In this document: piece by piece, positions 1 to 8,784 of the stretch | Layout of the letters: the number at the start of each line of letters is the position of its first letter | How positions within the stretch are numbered: the stretch's first letter is position 1 | The notes under the pieces: model-generated | Seen by the model: the letters and a program-made list of their open reading frames with translations, nothing else | Databases searched by the model: none | What the model was told of the DNA's origin: nothing | Translations under genes and position numbers: made by a program | Assembly (NCBI GenBank): GCA_024220525.1 | Contig: JAMYWO010000579.1 | Span: 1 to 16,376 of the forward strand | Origin: Cochliopodium minus | Lineage: Eukaryota > Discosea > Himatismenida > Cochliopodiidae | DNA length: 16,376 bases | Direction of reading: 5' to 3'

Positions 1-120
1 AAATTGAATTTTCATTGCTTTTAAAATTATTAATGTTATTATTATTATTATTATTATTATTGTTGTTATTATTGGTTAATTTTTTGATGTTTTTATTTTT
101 TCTAATTTTTAAAAACAAAG
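1..120 (+). other. 3' part of an MSH2 intron with an ATT/TTA microsatellite
   Basis: The bases before 121 are T-rich and end in AG. Bases about 36-78 are a (TTA)n run interrupted by two TTG units. An open frame runs through it only because TTA codes leucine. The first two coding bases at 121-122 complete an aspartate codon begun in the preceding exon outside the window. Confidence 0.8.
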
Positions 121-3100
121 ATTCTGCTGCAGTGCAAGCACTGAACTTGGTTCCAACTGCGACCGACGGAAACAAAAACATGAATCTCTATGGACGCCTC
201 AACTATTGCAAGACTGCCATGGGTTCCCGAAAACTTTTGCAGTGGATCAAACAACCTCTCATCGACCAAGAAAAAATCTGTCATTTTATTTTTTAAAAAT
301 TTTTTTAAAACTTTTCAAATATAAATTTTTTAAATTATTTTTTTTTTATTTTACAAATAATTATTTTTAAAATTTTTTTTTTCTGACAAAGGTGAAAGAC
401 AAAATGTGGTGGAAATTTTTTTTGATGATACAGCTTTGAGAGGTACAATCCCTTTTTTTTAATTTTTTTTTTCATTTTTCTTTAAATTTATTTTTTTTTA
501 TTTTTCTTTAAATTTTTTGAATAGAAACAATACAAAAAGAATGTTTGAATATGGTGCCTGATCTCCACAAACTCTCCAAAAAATTCCAAAAAGGAAAAGC
601 AGGTCTTCAAGGTATTCAAAATAAACAAAAAAATAAAAATAAAAATAAAAATATAAAAAATAAAAAAATAAAAAATTAAAAACAAAATAAGAAATAAGAT
701 TTTATCAATTATTTATCCATTCTTAAAGATTGTGTTCGTTTGTATCAATTTGTTAGAGATCTTCCAAAGTTATTACAAGCTATCACTGATGTAAAAAGAA
801 AATTTTTGAATAACTTTTTTTTTTATTTATTTTTTTTTTTTCATTTAATTTTTTTTATTTTTTGAATATTATTTTTTGTTTTTAACAATTTTTTTATTTG
901 ATTATTTTTAATTATTTTTTTTACAAGGAAAAACACAACCACATTTTATTGGTGAAGCTTTTCTCGGAGAATTTGCAACAAGTCATCATCGATTTTCAAA
1001 ACTACGAAGACATGATCGAAAAGACCATTGATCTCAACTCTTTCAAAGAGAACAATGAATGTAAAAAAAAAAAAAACATTTTCAATTTATTTAGTTTTTT
1101 TAGAATTTTATTTTCATTTTTCATTAGTTTTTTTAGTTTTATAAAAAGTTATATAATTCAATTTTTAGAAAAAAAATATTTTCAATTTATTTTCATTTTA
1201 CATTAGTTTTTTTAATTTAAAAAAGTTATATAATTTAATTTTATATTGGGAGTTTTATTTTTTATTTAAAATTTTTTTTCATTGTTATTACTTTTCATTT
1301 TATATTAGAATATTTTATGATTTTTTTATTATTTTTATTTTTTCTTTTTTTCTTTTTTTTTTATTTTTATTTTTTGTTATTTTTATTATTTTTATTATTT
1401 TTATTATTTTAGACAAGGTCAAACCAAATTTTTCGGACGAGTTGAAGGAGTTGGATGGAATATTGAGGGCGATAAACCAAAAAATGAGAGACGAGGAGTA
1501 CTCCATCAAGAACAAACTCACCAAAGTCAAAAAGCTCGAACTCGATCACAAAAAGGGTTATGGTTATTGTTTCCGTTGTGCCAAATCTGTAATCCAAAAA
1601 TAAAAAATAATGAAAATAATTTTATTCATTATTAATAATTTTTTTTTATTATTTTTATTTTTATTTTTATTTTTATTTTTATTTTTATTTTTTAATTTCA
1701 ATTAATTTTTTCATCATTCAATTTATTTAATAATTAAAGGGAGAGAAAGAAGTGAAGAAGGTGTTGGGAGCAAAAGAAGTTGAAGTGGTGGCCTCCCAAA
1801 AAAATGGTTTCTACTTCCGCACCACCCAACTCCGCAAATTGTCGGAGAAATACGAGAAGGTAAAATATTAAAAAAAAATAAATAAAAAATAAAAATAAAA
1901 ATAAAAATAAAAAAAAAATCAAAAATTTTATAAATTTAAATTAAAAAAAAAAAAATAACACACATGGAAAAAAAAATATGAAAAAAATCAAAAAAATGTA
2001 AAATAAAAAAAATTGTTAAATTTAAATTCAAAAATAAAAAATAGAAAATGAAAAAAAAAAAAATGAAAAAATGTTTAAAAAAAATTTTAAATAAAAGTTT
2101 AATTTTACCAAAGCATCAAAATTTATAAAAATAAAAAATAAATAAAAAAAAAATTTAATTCATTAATTTAATTATTAAATAGGCGAGCTCCTCTTACAAC
2201 ACAGAGCAACAAAAGCTAGTGAAGCAGATTCTGGAAATAGCATTGGGGTACATGCCCATCGTTGATGAAGTCGCCAACATCATCTCCACCATTGACGTTT
2301 ATGTTTCTCTTGCCCATGCTGCCACCATTGCTCCTGGTTCTTATGTCAAACCCACCCTCTCTCCTCCTGGTTCCCTCTTTTCATTTAATTTTATTTTTTT
2401 AATATATTTTTTATTTTTTATTATTTTAATTTTTATTTAATTGTTTTAATTTAATTATTTTTTATTATTTTTTATTTTAATAAAATCAATTTTTTTTTTT
2501 ATTATTTTTAATTTCTTTATTATTTTTTCATTTTAAATTTTTTTATTCAATTGTTTTAATTGTTTTAATCAATTAATTTTTATTTTTATAATATCAATTT
2601 CTTTTTTTATTATATTATTTTTTTTTTTTATCAAAATTTTTTTCTAGATTTTAATAATGTTTATTTTTATTTTTTAAATTTTTTATATTTTTGTTTTTAT
2701 TTTAATTTTTTTTTAATTTTTTTTTTTTTTAAATATTAATTTTTTTATTGATTAAAAAAAGGAACGGGAGACACAATTCTGAAGGGGATGAGACATCCTT
2801 GCATAGAAGTACAAGACGGAGTACAGTTTATACCCAATGACGTTTCTCTCATTCGTGGTGTTTCTGAGTTTATTTTGATCACTGGTAAAAAAGATTCAAT
2901 TTTATTTATTTAACTTTATTTAATTATTATTTAATTATTATTTAATTATTATTTAATTTTATTTTATTTTATTTTATTTTATTTTATTTTATTTTATTTA
3001 TTTAACTTTATTTAATTATTTAATTTAATTTAATTTTATTCAATTTTATTTAATTTTATTTTATTTAATTATTTAATTTTATTTAATTATTATTTAATTT

Positions 3101-4627
3101 AATTTTATTTAATTTTATTTAATTATTTTGAACAAAAGGACCTAATATGGGAGGAAAGTCCACTTATATCAGAAGTGTAGGAATGATTGTGTTGATGGCT
3201 CAAATAGGAAGTTTCGTACCTTGTACTTCTGCTACTGTAAATATTTTTAAAAAACTTTTAAAAAATAAAAAAAAAATAATTGAAATTATAAAGAATCAAA
3301 ATAAATTGAAATTTTAAAAAAAAATTAATTTAAAATTAATTAACGAATAAAAATCAAAAAATTTTAGGTTTCAATCTCCGATTCTATTCTTACAAGAGTG
3401 GGTGCTGGTAAAGATCACTTTTTTTTTTTTTTTAATAAATAAAATTATTTTTTTTTGAAATAAAATTTTTTTTTTTTTGAAATAAAACGGATATTATTTC
3501 TTGTCATTTTGAATTTTTAATCACAATCAAAAGAGATTATTTTTGTCATATTTACATCATTTTTTTTTATTTATCTTTTATTAAAACATTATTTATTTTA
3601 TTTATTTATTTTATTTATTTTTTAATAATTTTTTTTAATTTCTTATTTTTCTGAAATAATTTTTTAATTTTTATTATTATTTTTTTTTTCATTTTGTTTA
3701 AAGGCGACAGTCAGTTGAGAGGAATATCTACGTTCATGGCGGAGATGTTGGGGACGGTGTCCATTCTCAAAAACGCCACAGAAAAGTCATTGCTCATCAT
3801 TGACGAGTTGGGAAGAGGTACCTCCACTTATGACGGTTTCGGTCTCGCCTGGTCCATCTCTGAATACATTTGTGAGAAATTGAAAAGTAAAAATAAAAAA
3901 AAAAAAAAAAAATAATCTAAAATAATTATTGAATAAAAAAAAAATAATAATAAAAAAATTGATGTAAAATTTTAAAGATAAAAATAAAATTTTTATTTCA
4001 TTTTATTTTATTTAATTTTATTTTATTTCATTTTATTTTATTTAATCTTATTTTATTTTATTCACAAAAAAAATAGGTTTTTGTTTTTTTGCAACACATT
4101 TCCACGAACTGACAGAGTTGGAAAAGTTTGAACACAACGTCAAAAACTGCCACGTGACTGCCATGACGGAGAACGAAGAGCTCGTTTTGCTTTACAACAT
4201 CAAAGAGGGTCCCTGTGACCAGAGTTTTGGTATTCAGGTTGCTGAGCTCGCTGGTTTTCCTCCACAAGTCATCCAAGTTGCAAAAAGAAAGGTTTTATTT
4301 AAATTTTAATTTTTTTATTTGTTCAATTTTATATTATATTTATTTTAGGCTCTTGAATTAGAGAATTTCGATACTAAAAATGACAAGGAAATGTTTGAAA
4401 AATTCAAAAAACAAAAATTTGATGAAAATTATGAGGAAAAGGAAGATGAGGAAGACGAGGAGATCAAAGAGAGGGATCTCATCATTTCTAACTTTTTGGA
4501 TAAGTTCAAAGATATTCCCATCAACGAAATGTCTAATGTTCAAATCCTTGATACTCTCAACAAAATGAAAAAAGAAATTGAAAACACTAACAATGGTGCT
4601 CTCAAAGAGTTCTTAAATTCTATCTAA
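121..4627 (+). CDS. MSH2: MSH2, DNA mismatch repair ATPase (5'-truncated by window edge, 14 exons visible)
   Basis: MSH2 pairs with MSH6 or MSH3 in the nucleus to recognise mismatches and signal repair through ATP binding. Proposed exons: 121-279, 392-442, 525-611, 729-790, 928-1060, 1413-1588, 1740-1859, 2183-2369, 2762-2884, 3139-3236, 3368-3407, 3704-3886, 4077-4291, 4349-4627. All introns are GT-AG and all phases join, giving about 636 residues that align from roughly residue 300 of human MSH2 to its end. The first exon carries [20 protein letters not shown] of the core domain. Lever and clamp follow. Walker [10 protein letters not shown] is in the exon at 3139, Walker [17 protein letters not shown] in the exon at 3704, and FATHFHELT in the exon at 4077. 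The last exon has an acidic insert ([10 protein letters not shown]) before the C-terminal helices. The mismatch-binding and connector domains lie upstream of the window. The identification is very secure; individual splice sites are inferred. Confidence 0.97.
1061..1412 (+). other. MSH2 intron (352 bp), T-rich, with an imperfect internal duplication
   Basis: The intron starts GTAAAA after a split tyrosine codon and ends in TTTTAG at 1412. It contains two imperfect copies of a block of about 45 bases at about 1122-1168 and 1201-1243, both carrying CATTAGTTTTTTTA and AGTTATATAATT. The 3' half is long T runs. I see no coding or structured RNA in it. Confidence 0.75.
1122..1243 (+). repeat. Imperfect direct repeat, period about 79 bp, inside an MSH2 intron
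   Basis: The block CATTAGTTTTTTTA...AGTTATATAATT is present at about 1122-1168 and again at 1201-1243 with several substitutions and short indels. A weaker third trace (ATTTTATATTAGAATATTTTA) begins near 1297. In such low-complexity DNA, slippage and local duplication are both possible. Confidence 0.55.
1651..1692 (+). repeat. (ATTTTT)7 microsatellite in an MSH2 intron
   Basis: Seven perfect tandem copies of the 6-mer ATTTTT lie in the intron 1589-1739. This is intronic simple sequence with no sign of function, although it lies upstream of the acceptor and adds to its T-rich tract. Confidence 0.9.
1860..2182 (+). other. MSH2 intron (323 bp), A-rich on the coding strand
   Basis: Unlike most introns here, which are T-rich on the sense strand, this one is dominated by A runs with AAAAATA units over most of its length. 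It switches to mixed A/T only close to the acceptor ATTAAATAG at 2182. The flanking exons join in frame (EKYEK then ASSYNTEQQ). I see no gene inside. Confidence 0.75.
2370..2761 (+). other. MSH2 intron (392 bp), longest in the window, T-rich simple sequence
   Basis: The intron begins GTTCCC after a split glycine codon and ends in AAAAAAAG at 2761. It is almost entirely T, TTA and TTTTA combinations. No open frame of substance or structured RNA is recognisable. Confidence 0.75.
2956..2995 (+). repeat. (ATTTT)8 microsatellite in an MSH2 intron
   Basis: Eight perfect copies of ATTTT lie in the intron 2885-3138. They are preceded by three copies of a TTTAATTATTA-type unit and followed by further degenerate TTTAATTTTA repeats up to the exon carrying Walker A. 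Confidence 0.9.
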
Positions 4628-4733
4628 TTGATATTATTCATTAAACCAAACTTCTTCAATTTTTATTTTATATTTTTTCAAAAGATTAAACAATATTTGA
4701 CATAAACATCTTTAATGAAACATTATTAAAAAA
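4628..4733. other. Convergent intergenic spacer between MSH2 and the BRCT gene
   Basis: These 106 bases separate two TAA stop codons on opposite strands, so both 3' UTRs and poly(A) sites must fit here or overlap the neighbouring gene. The DNA is AT-rich with T runs on both strands. No clear AATAAA is present on the + strand. Nothing else is recognised. Confidence 0.7.
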
Positions 4734-6638
4734 TTAATTCAAATAATCTTCAAAATAAGAGTCGTGAATGATAGGTAATCCTTGTTTCTTGGCATACAGG
4801 ATTTTGTGGGAGTTGTAAAAAGGAGAATTTGACACGAGATGGGTTGCTTTTTCAATATTTTCAGTATATTTGAAGCCTCTGCGAGTGATTTCTTTGATGA
4901 GAGCTTCTCTTTTCATATGAAGTTTTCCACTGATTGAAAAAACCTTGAAAGAAGATTCCTCAGAAACATATGGTTCTCTGTAATTTTGGGAAACATTCTC
5001 TTTGTTTTCAACATTCACAGATCTTCTGTTTGTTTGTTTCTTTTTGGGGGTGACAACTTTAGTCTTTTTAGGAGATTCAGTTATTGTTTCGGTTGACTGG
5101 GTTGCTTCTGTTTTGGTGGATTTGGAGACTTCTTCTGATCCTTGTTCGTTCACTGTTTCTGATACATGTGTGATAGGTTCGGAAAATTGCTCAGATCCAT
5201 GTTCAGAGACTTGTTCTTGTACAATTTCATAGGCTTGTTCAGATACTTGTTCTATTTGATTTTCTACTTCTTCAATGTCAATTTCTTCTTCAACTTCTTC
5301 TGATTTTTTAGAAGATTTGGAAGTTTTCTTCTTGTTCTTGGAAGATCTTTCTTCTTCTTCTTCAGCCTCTTCAGATTCACTTTCTTGTTTCTTTGATTTG
5401 CTTGATTTGGATACTTTCTCTTCAGATTCTTTTCTGCTGGAAGATTTGGAAGGTTTCTTCTTGTTCTTGGAAGATCTTTCTTCTTCTTCAGATTGTTCCT
5501 CAGAGTCACTTTCTTGTTTCTTTGATTTGCTAGATTTGGATACTTTCTCTTCAGATTCTTTTCTGCTGGAAGACTTAGGTTTCTCAACTACTTTCTTCTT
5601 GTTCTTGGAAGATCTTTCTTCTTCTTCAGATTGTTCCTCAGATTCGCTTTCTTGTTTCTTTGATTTGCTTGATTTGGATACTTTCTCTTCAGATTCTTTT
5701 CTGCTGGAAGAAGATTGAGAGGATTTGGAAGATTTAGAAGGTTTCTCAACTACTTTCTTGTTTTTGGAGGAGACCTTTTCTTCTTCAGATTGTTCAGATT
5801 CTTTTTCTTCAGGTTCACTGTTGAGGTATCTGAAGATGGTGTTGACAAAAACTTCTTTTTTTGCTCCCTTTTTCACTCCCAACTTGTGTTCATCACAGTA
5901 TTTCTTCAAATCCTTGACAGTGAAGCAAGTAATTTCAGAAGAGTTGCAACCTCTTTCCAAGTCCATGATATCCTTTGATTTTTTCTTAGAAACTGTTTTA
6001 CTCTTTGGTTCTTCTGTTTCCTCAGTTTCTGCCTGTTCAGTTGGTTCTTCTTCTTGGTTTGTTTGTGGATTTCTTGGCTTTCTTGGAGATTCAACAAAAG
6101 CACCATTCATCAAACATTCTGCCAATCTTTTGCTGGTGTTGCTTTTAACTTCAATATCATTCAATTCACACATGGTACGAAGTAATTGAATTTCTTTAGT
6201 ATTGCAAAGAAAAGAGGTTAGCCCAAGAGACAAGATATCATCGTATAACATCTTATGGCCACTGCAGTGTTTATTGCCCAGACTCTTAGAGATCTTCAAT
6301 TGGGTCTCTTCATTCAATCCCTTCAATATTTTATAAACATTTCCAACATCCCCCTTTTCTGTCAATCTTTTGGCCATAACTGCTTTGCTTTTTATATCAA
6401 CCCCAACTCCCTCTGCAACATCCTTCAAATCTGAAAGAGAGAGATCATTTATCATTACCCTGAATCCATATCTTCCAATTTGCTTTTTGATTGAATCTTG
6501 TAGCTCTTCAACTGAAAGGAGCTCTCCATTATCTTTTTTGACAGACATATCCACAATAGAGGTTGCAAATTCCATAAGTACAATGGAATCGAGATTTTTT
6601 AAGAATGCAGACGATTTGTTATAAGAATTTAGTTTCAT
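4734..6638 (-). CDS. SAP-like/BRCT chromatin or DNA-maintenance protein, 634 aa, function not assigned
   Basis: The gene is an uninterrupted frame, unlike its intron-rich neighbours. The start is the first ATG after an A-tract. Residues about 65-95, 146-180 and 240-273 look like three diverged SAP-type helix-turn-helix units; examples are LSLSDLKDVAEGVGVDIKSK and FTVKDLKKYCDEHKLGVKKG. Residues about 280-445 are a Ser/Lys/Glu-rich linker with three near-identical units starting RKESEEKVSKSSKSKKQES at 313, 359 and 402. A second acidic, Ser/Gln-rich linker follows. Residues about 563-634 form a C-terminal BRCT domain (VFSISGKLHMKREALIKEI, ATHLV, GLPIIHDSYFEDYL), closest in style to the PARP1, RFC1 and ligase group. 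No PARP catalytic, WGR, AAA+ or ligase domain is present, so it is not one of those enzymes. A nuclear DNA- or chromatin-binding role is inferred. The basic/acidic linker is predicted to be disordered. Confidence 0.82.
   Translation of the reverse strand: MKLNSYNKSSAFLKNLDSIVLMEFATSIVDMSVKKDNGELLSVEELQDSIKKQIGRYGFRVMINDLSLSDLKDVAEGVGVDIKSKAVMAKRLTEKGDVGNVYKILKGLNEETQLKISKSLGNKHCSGHKMLYDDILSLGLTSFLCNTKEIQLLRTMCELNDIEVKSNTSKRLAECLMNGAFVESPRKPRNPQTNQEEEPTEQAETEETEEPKSKTVSKKKSKDIMDLERGCNSSEITCFTVKDLKKYCDEHKLGVKKGAKKEVFVNTIFRYLNSEPEEKESEQSEEEKVSSKNKKVVEKPSKSSKSSQSSSSRKESEEKVSKSSKSKKQESESEEQSEEEERSSKNKKKVVEKPKSSSRKESEEKVSKSSKSKKQESDSEEQSEEEERSSKNKKKPSKSSSRKESEEKVSKSSKSKKQESESEEAEEEEERSSKNKKKTSKSSKKSEEVEEEIDIEEVENQIEQVSEQAYEIVQEQVSEHGSEQFSEPITHVSETVNEQGSEEVSKSTKTEATQSTETITESPKKTKVVTPKKKQTNRRSVNVENKENVSQNYREPYVSEESSFKVFSISGKLHMKREALIKEITRRGFKYTENIEKATHLVSNSPFYNSHKILYAKKQGLPIIHDSYFEDYLN
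5320..5725 (-). repeat. Coding minisatellite, three near-identical units (129 and 138 bp apart)
   Basis: The string CTTTGATTTGCT on the + strand starts units at 5391, 5520 and 5658. Units at 5391 and 5658 are identical for at least 53 bases, and the middle one differs by one base there. Spacings of 129 and 138 are both multiples of three, so the frame is kept. A degenerate fourth half-unit lies at the high-coordinate side (KVSSKNKKVVEKPSKSSKSS). Confidence 0.92.
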
Positions 6639-6739
6639 TTTTTTTTTTTTTATAATATGGTTGAACGTTATTATAAATTTTGTTTTTTTGATAAAATCGT
6701 TATTTAATCTTTTGGCGCAATTTTAATTATTAGAATGCT
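6639..6739 (-). promoter_or_regulatory. Promoter region of the SAP/BRCT gene, between it and the TAF6 stop
   Basis: Only 101 bases separate the ATG of the BRCT gene from the TAA of TAF6 on the same strand. The region holds an A-tract against the ATG, AT-rich DNA with TTATAAA-like words, and one GC-rich island with an E2F-like site. The TAF6 3' end must also fall in or past here. Confidence 0.6.
6710..6718 (+). promoter_or_regulatory. E2F/DP-like site TTTTGGCGC
   Basis: The motif matches the E2F/DP consensus TTTSGCGC exactly, with an extra 5' T, and lies about 72 bases upstream of the ATG of the BRCT gene. GGCGC stands out because the surrounding spacer is almost entirely A and T. E2F sites control S-phase genes in animals, plants and several protists. 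Use of the site here is inferred from motif and position only. Confidence 0.5.
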
Positions 6740-8361
6740 TTAAATATGATCAAAGAGATTGAGTTCATAATTTGTCAAGGAGGGGGATATGTAAGGAGAT
6801 AACTTTTCACCAAATATTTCTTGTAGAGATTGGTATTGCTGCAAGATATTAGGAAAAATGTTGGTAATAAAATTTTTATAATTAGATTGAATTTCTTTTA
6901 AGCCTTCTTCGGTGAGATTGGTATTATTCTCAGAGATATCTTGCTTTTCATCGAGTTCATTTTGAAGCATTTTTTGTTGGAGATCCTTTTGAGTGGAAAG
7001 ATTTTGGAAGAATTGGAGAGATTCTTTGAAATAAGATCCACAAGCGAACAAAAGAGCCTCATACACATGCTCTGCTTCCATCTTTTTGATAGGATTATCG
7101 GAACTAAGAGATTTGTTCAAAGATTGAAAATAAAAATGTACATTGGGAACAATAAGCAATTCAATCACCGAAACACCGAGCATTGATAAACTTTTGATGC
7201 TTCCGTAATGGGTGGTCAAAGGCTTGGTAGGATCCATAAAAGCGGCCAATAAAGTTTTAGTGATTCTGGGTTGCAAAGATTTGTATTGTTCTGAATATTT
7301 CTTGCAAATTTCGCTCAAAATTTGAGAAGAAAGATCTCTCAATTTCCAATGATCTTCTGTGGGCTCCTTGCACAATCTCTTTGCCACAATACATGTAATG
7401 ATAGAAGGCAACAATTGATGGAGATAGGGCTCCACATTTAAATGTTTACTTTCGATGAGGGATTCAATCATTTTCAACAAATTAAAAAGCAAAGAAAGAT
7501 CCAATAAATTATTGGTAATCTCTTCTGAAATGAATTGAGTAAAGTAAGGGAGAAGCTCATTGATACCTGCATCTTCCCTCAAATTATCGAGCGCTATTTT
7601 AATCATATTTTCCGATTTGCCTTTTATCAAATCTGTTATTTTCTCGAAATAAATTTGTTGTTCTTTCGACAATATATGTTTCACCAAAGGTTTTATTTCT
7701 GTGTTCCCTGTTTTCATCATCATTTCTTCCTCTGTTTTTCTTTTCTTTGTTGTTGATTTTGTAGATTTTTGAGTTGCTGAAAAAAAAAATGGAATAAGAA
7801 ATTCAAGAAGAGAATATATGGGATTGAATTGTAAAATATATTTCTCCAAAAGCCTTAATTCTAATATATTCATTTAATTAACTTAGAATAAAACTTACGA
7901 GGATTTTGAGGGATAGAAGGCTGAATTCCATCTATCGCCAACCAATGAATAGATAATGAAGAATCCCTTGGAATTTCAGGAAGTGGTTCGTCCAAAATCT
8001 TATCCAAATCTATAATTTTCTCTTCAATAAAATAAACATCTTCTTTTCCATTATTAACATATTTTGTTGGTTCTGTTGATGTGTATCCATATAATTGTTC
8101 TATTTTTCGTAGTCTCATTGCATTTGTAATATCTTCTGTAGATAATGTATCTCTTTTTGAATGTTTCATGAATTTTGATGCTTCCTTGAAAATATTAAAT
8201 AATAATTTAACCAAATGAGATATTTGATTTACTTGAATAATTTCTCTTAATCTATATTCCACATCTGGTGCAAAAAGTGATAAAACATCATTACTCAAAA
8301 ATTCTTCTCCAAGTGATTGTGATGCTATTATTTTTATTGATTCACTATTCAACAAACTCAT
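6740..8361 (-). CDS. TAF6: TAF6, TFIID subunit (histone fold plus HEAT domain), three exons
   Basis: TAF6 is a core TFIID subunit that pairs with TAF9 through its histone fold to help set up RNA polymerase II initiation. Proposed exons on the minus strand are 8361-8233, 8184-7899 and 7776-6740, giving 483 residues; family members are about 500-680. Residues about 5-78 are the histone fold, starting SESIKIIASQSLG and ending with TLSTEDITNAMRLRKIEQLYG. The linker motif HWLAIDGIQPSIPQNP matches TAF6 closely. The C-terminal region has LSKEQQIYFEKITDLI, TCIVAKRLCKEPTEDHWKLR and QPRITKTLLAAFMDP of the HEAT domain. Intron 7777-7898 has a GTAAGT donor and a polypyrimidine-CAG acceptor. The second intron, 8185-8232, is stop-free and in frame, but removing it restores the family alignment. 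A short charged insert (KKRKTEEEMMMK) follows the linker. The gene is divergent from the CX9C gene. Confidence 0.96.
8185..8232 (-). other. 48-nt stop-free intron inside the TAF6 histone fold
   Basis: The minus-strand sequence starts GTAAATCAAATA and ends TATTTTCAAG. It is 48 nt, phase 0, and has no stop in frame, so an ORF caller reads it as 16 residues. The flanking residues REIIQ and EASKFMKHSKRDTL align directly with human KEIAQ and DALKFMHMGKRQKL, with nothing between them. That is the reason for calling it an intron. Confidence 0.85.
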
Positions 8362-8452
8362 CTATTAAATGTTGTATATTTTAAAAACAATTTTTTTTTA
8401 ATTTTTCAATAAATATATAAAAAAATATTTATAAGATCTTATAAAAGAGCAA
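8362..8452. promoter_or_regulatory. 91-bp divergent promoter region of TAF6 and the CX9C gene
   Basis: The two start codons face away from each other across 91 bases of AT-rich DNA. It contains ATATATAAAA (about 8411-8420) and TTATAAAAG (about 8439-8447), which resemble TATA elements, but in this composition such words are common. Both 5' UTRs must be very short or overlap. Confidence 0.55.
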
Positions 8453-8784
8453 ATGGATAAATGCAAAGATCATTTTCAAAATCATAGATTATGCATCACA
8501 AAAAATAAGGTTTTATCTCAGAGATAATCAAATATTTCAAGAAAATAATACAATTATGATGATAATCTTTTTTTCATAATCAAAAGGGAAATGAAAGTTT
8601 ATGCACAGATACATCACAAACTCTCGCATTATGCCTTGGAAAACATCTTTGCCCAGATATATTTGATGATTTAAGGAATTGTTTAATTGAAGCAACAAAG
8701 ACCAAAAATACAAGTATGAAATCAGAATGTCTCAAATATTCAAATCAATTGACAAAGTGCATTCAAATAAAGAAAAATCTTTAA
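8453..8784 (+). CDS. Quadruple CX9C (double CHCH) protein, 84 aa, two exons
   Basis: Exon 8453-8509 and exon 8587-8784 join in phase 0 across a 77-bp intron (donor GTTTTATC, as in the last MSH2 intron; acceptor AATCAAAAG). The product has cysteines at 4/14, 25/35, 41/51 and 67/77, each pair separated by exactly nine residues: CKDHFQNHRLC, CTDTSQTLALC, CPDIFDDLRNC, CLKYSNQLTKC. Such helix-hairpin-helix proteins are oxidised by Mia40 and live in the mitochondrial intermembrane space. Four CX9C motifs in one small protein are typical of CHCHD5/Mix14 and NDUFA8. At 84 residues it is closer in size to CHCHD5 (about 110) than to NDUFA8 (about 170). The linker between C35 and C41 is short. An in-frame stop upstream supports this ATG. 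Each exon is too short for simple ORF calling. The fold is confident; the orthology is not. Confidence 0.86.

Noticed and set aside
15-296. A 93-residue frame starting with a leucine run
   Set aside because: The first 35 codons are intronic TTA repeat; only bases from 121 to 279 are MSH2 exon, and the frame runs past the donor at 280.
5275-5718. A 147-residue Ser/Leu/Phe frame on the + strand
   Set aside because: It is the antisense shadow of the Ser/Lys/Glu repeat; the repeat period is a multiple of three, so all frames stay open.
6740-7873. A separate 377-residue minus-strand gene starting at 7873
   Set aside because: Its first 32 residues are the TAF6 intron 7777-7898; the rest is the last TAF6 exon.
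8185-8232. A 16-residue insertion in the TAF6 histone fold as a true protein feature
   Set aside because: It has GT-AG ends, is AT-rich, and its removal gives a gap-free match to TAF6. It is kept as an intron, with retention noted as possible.
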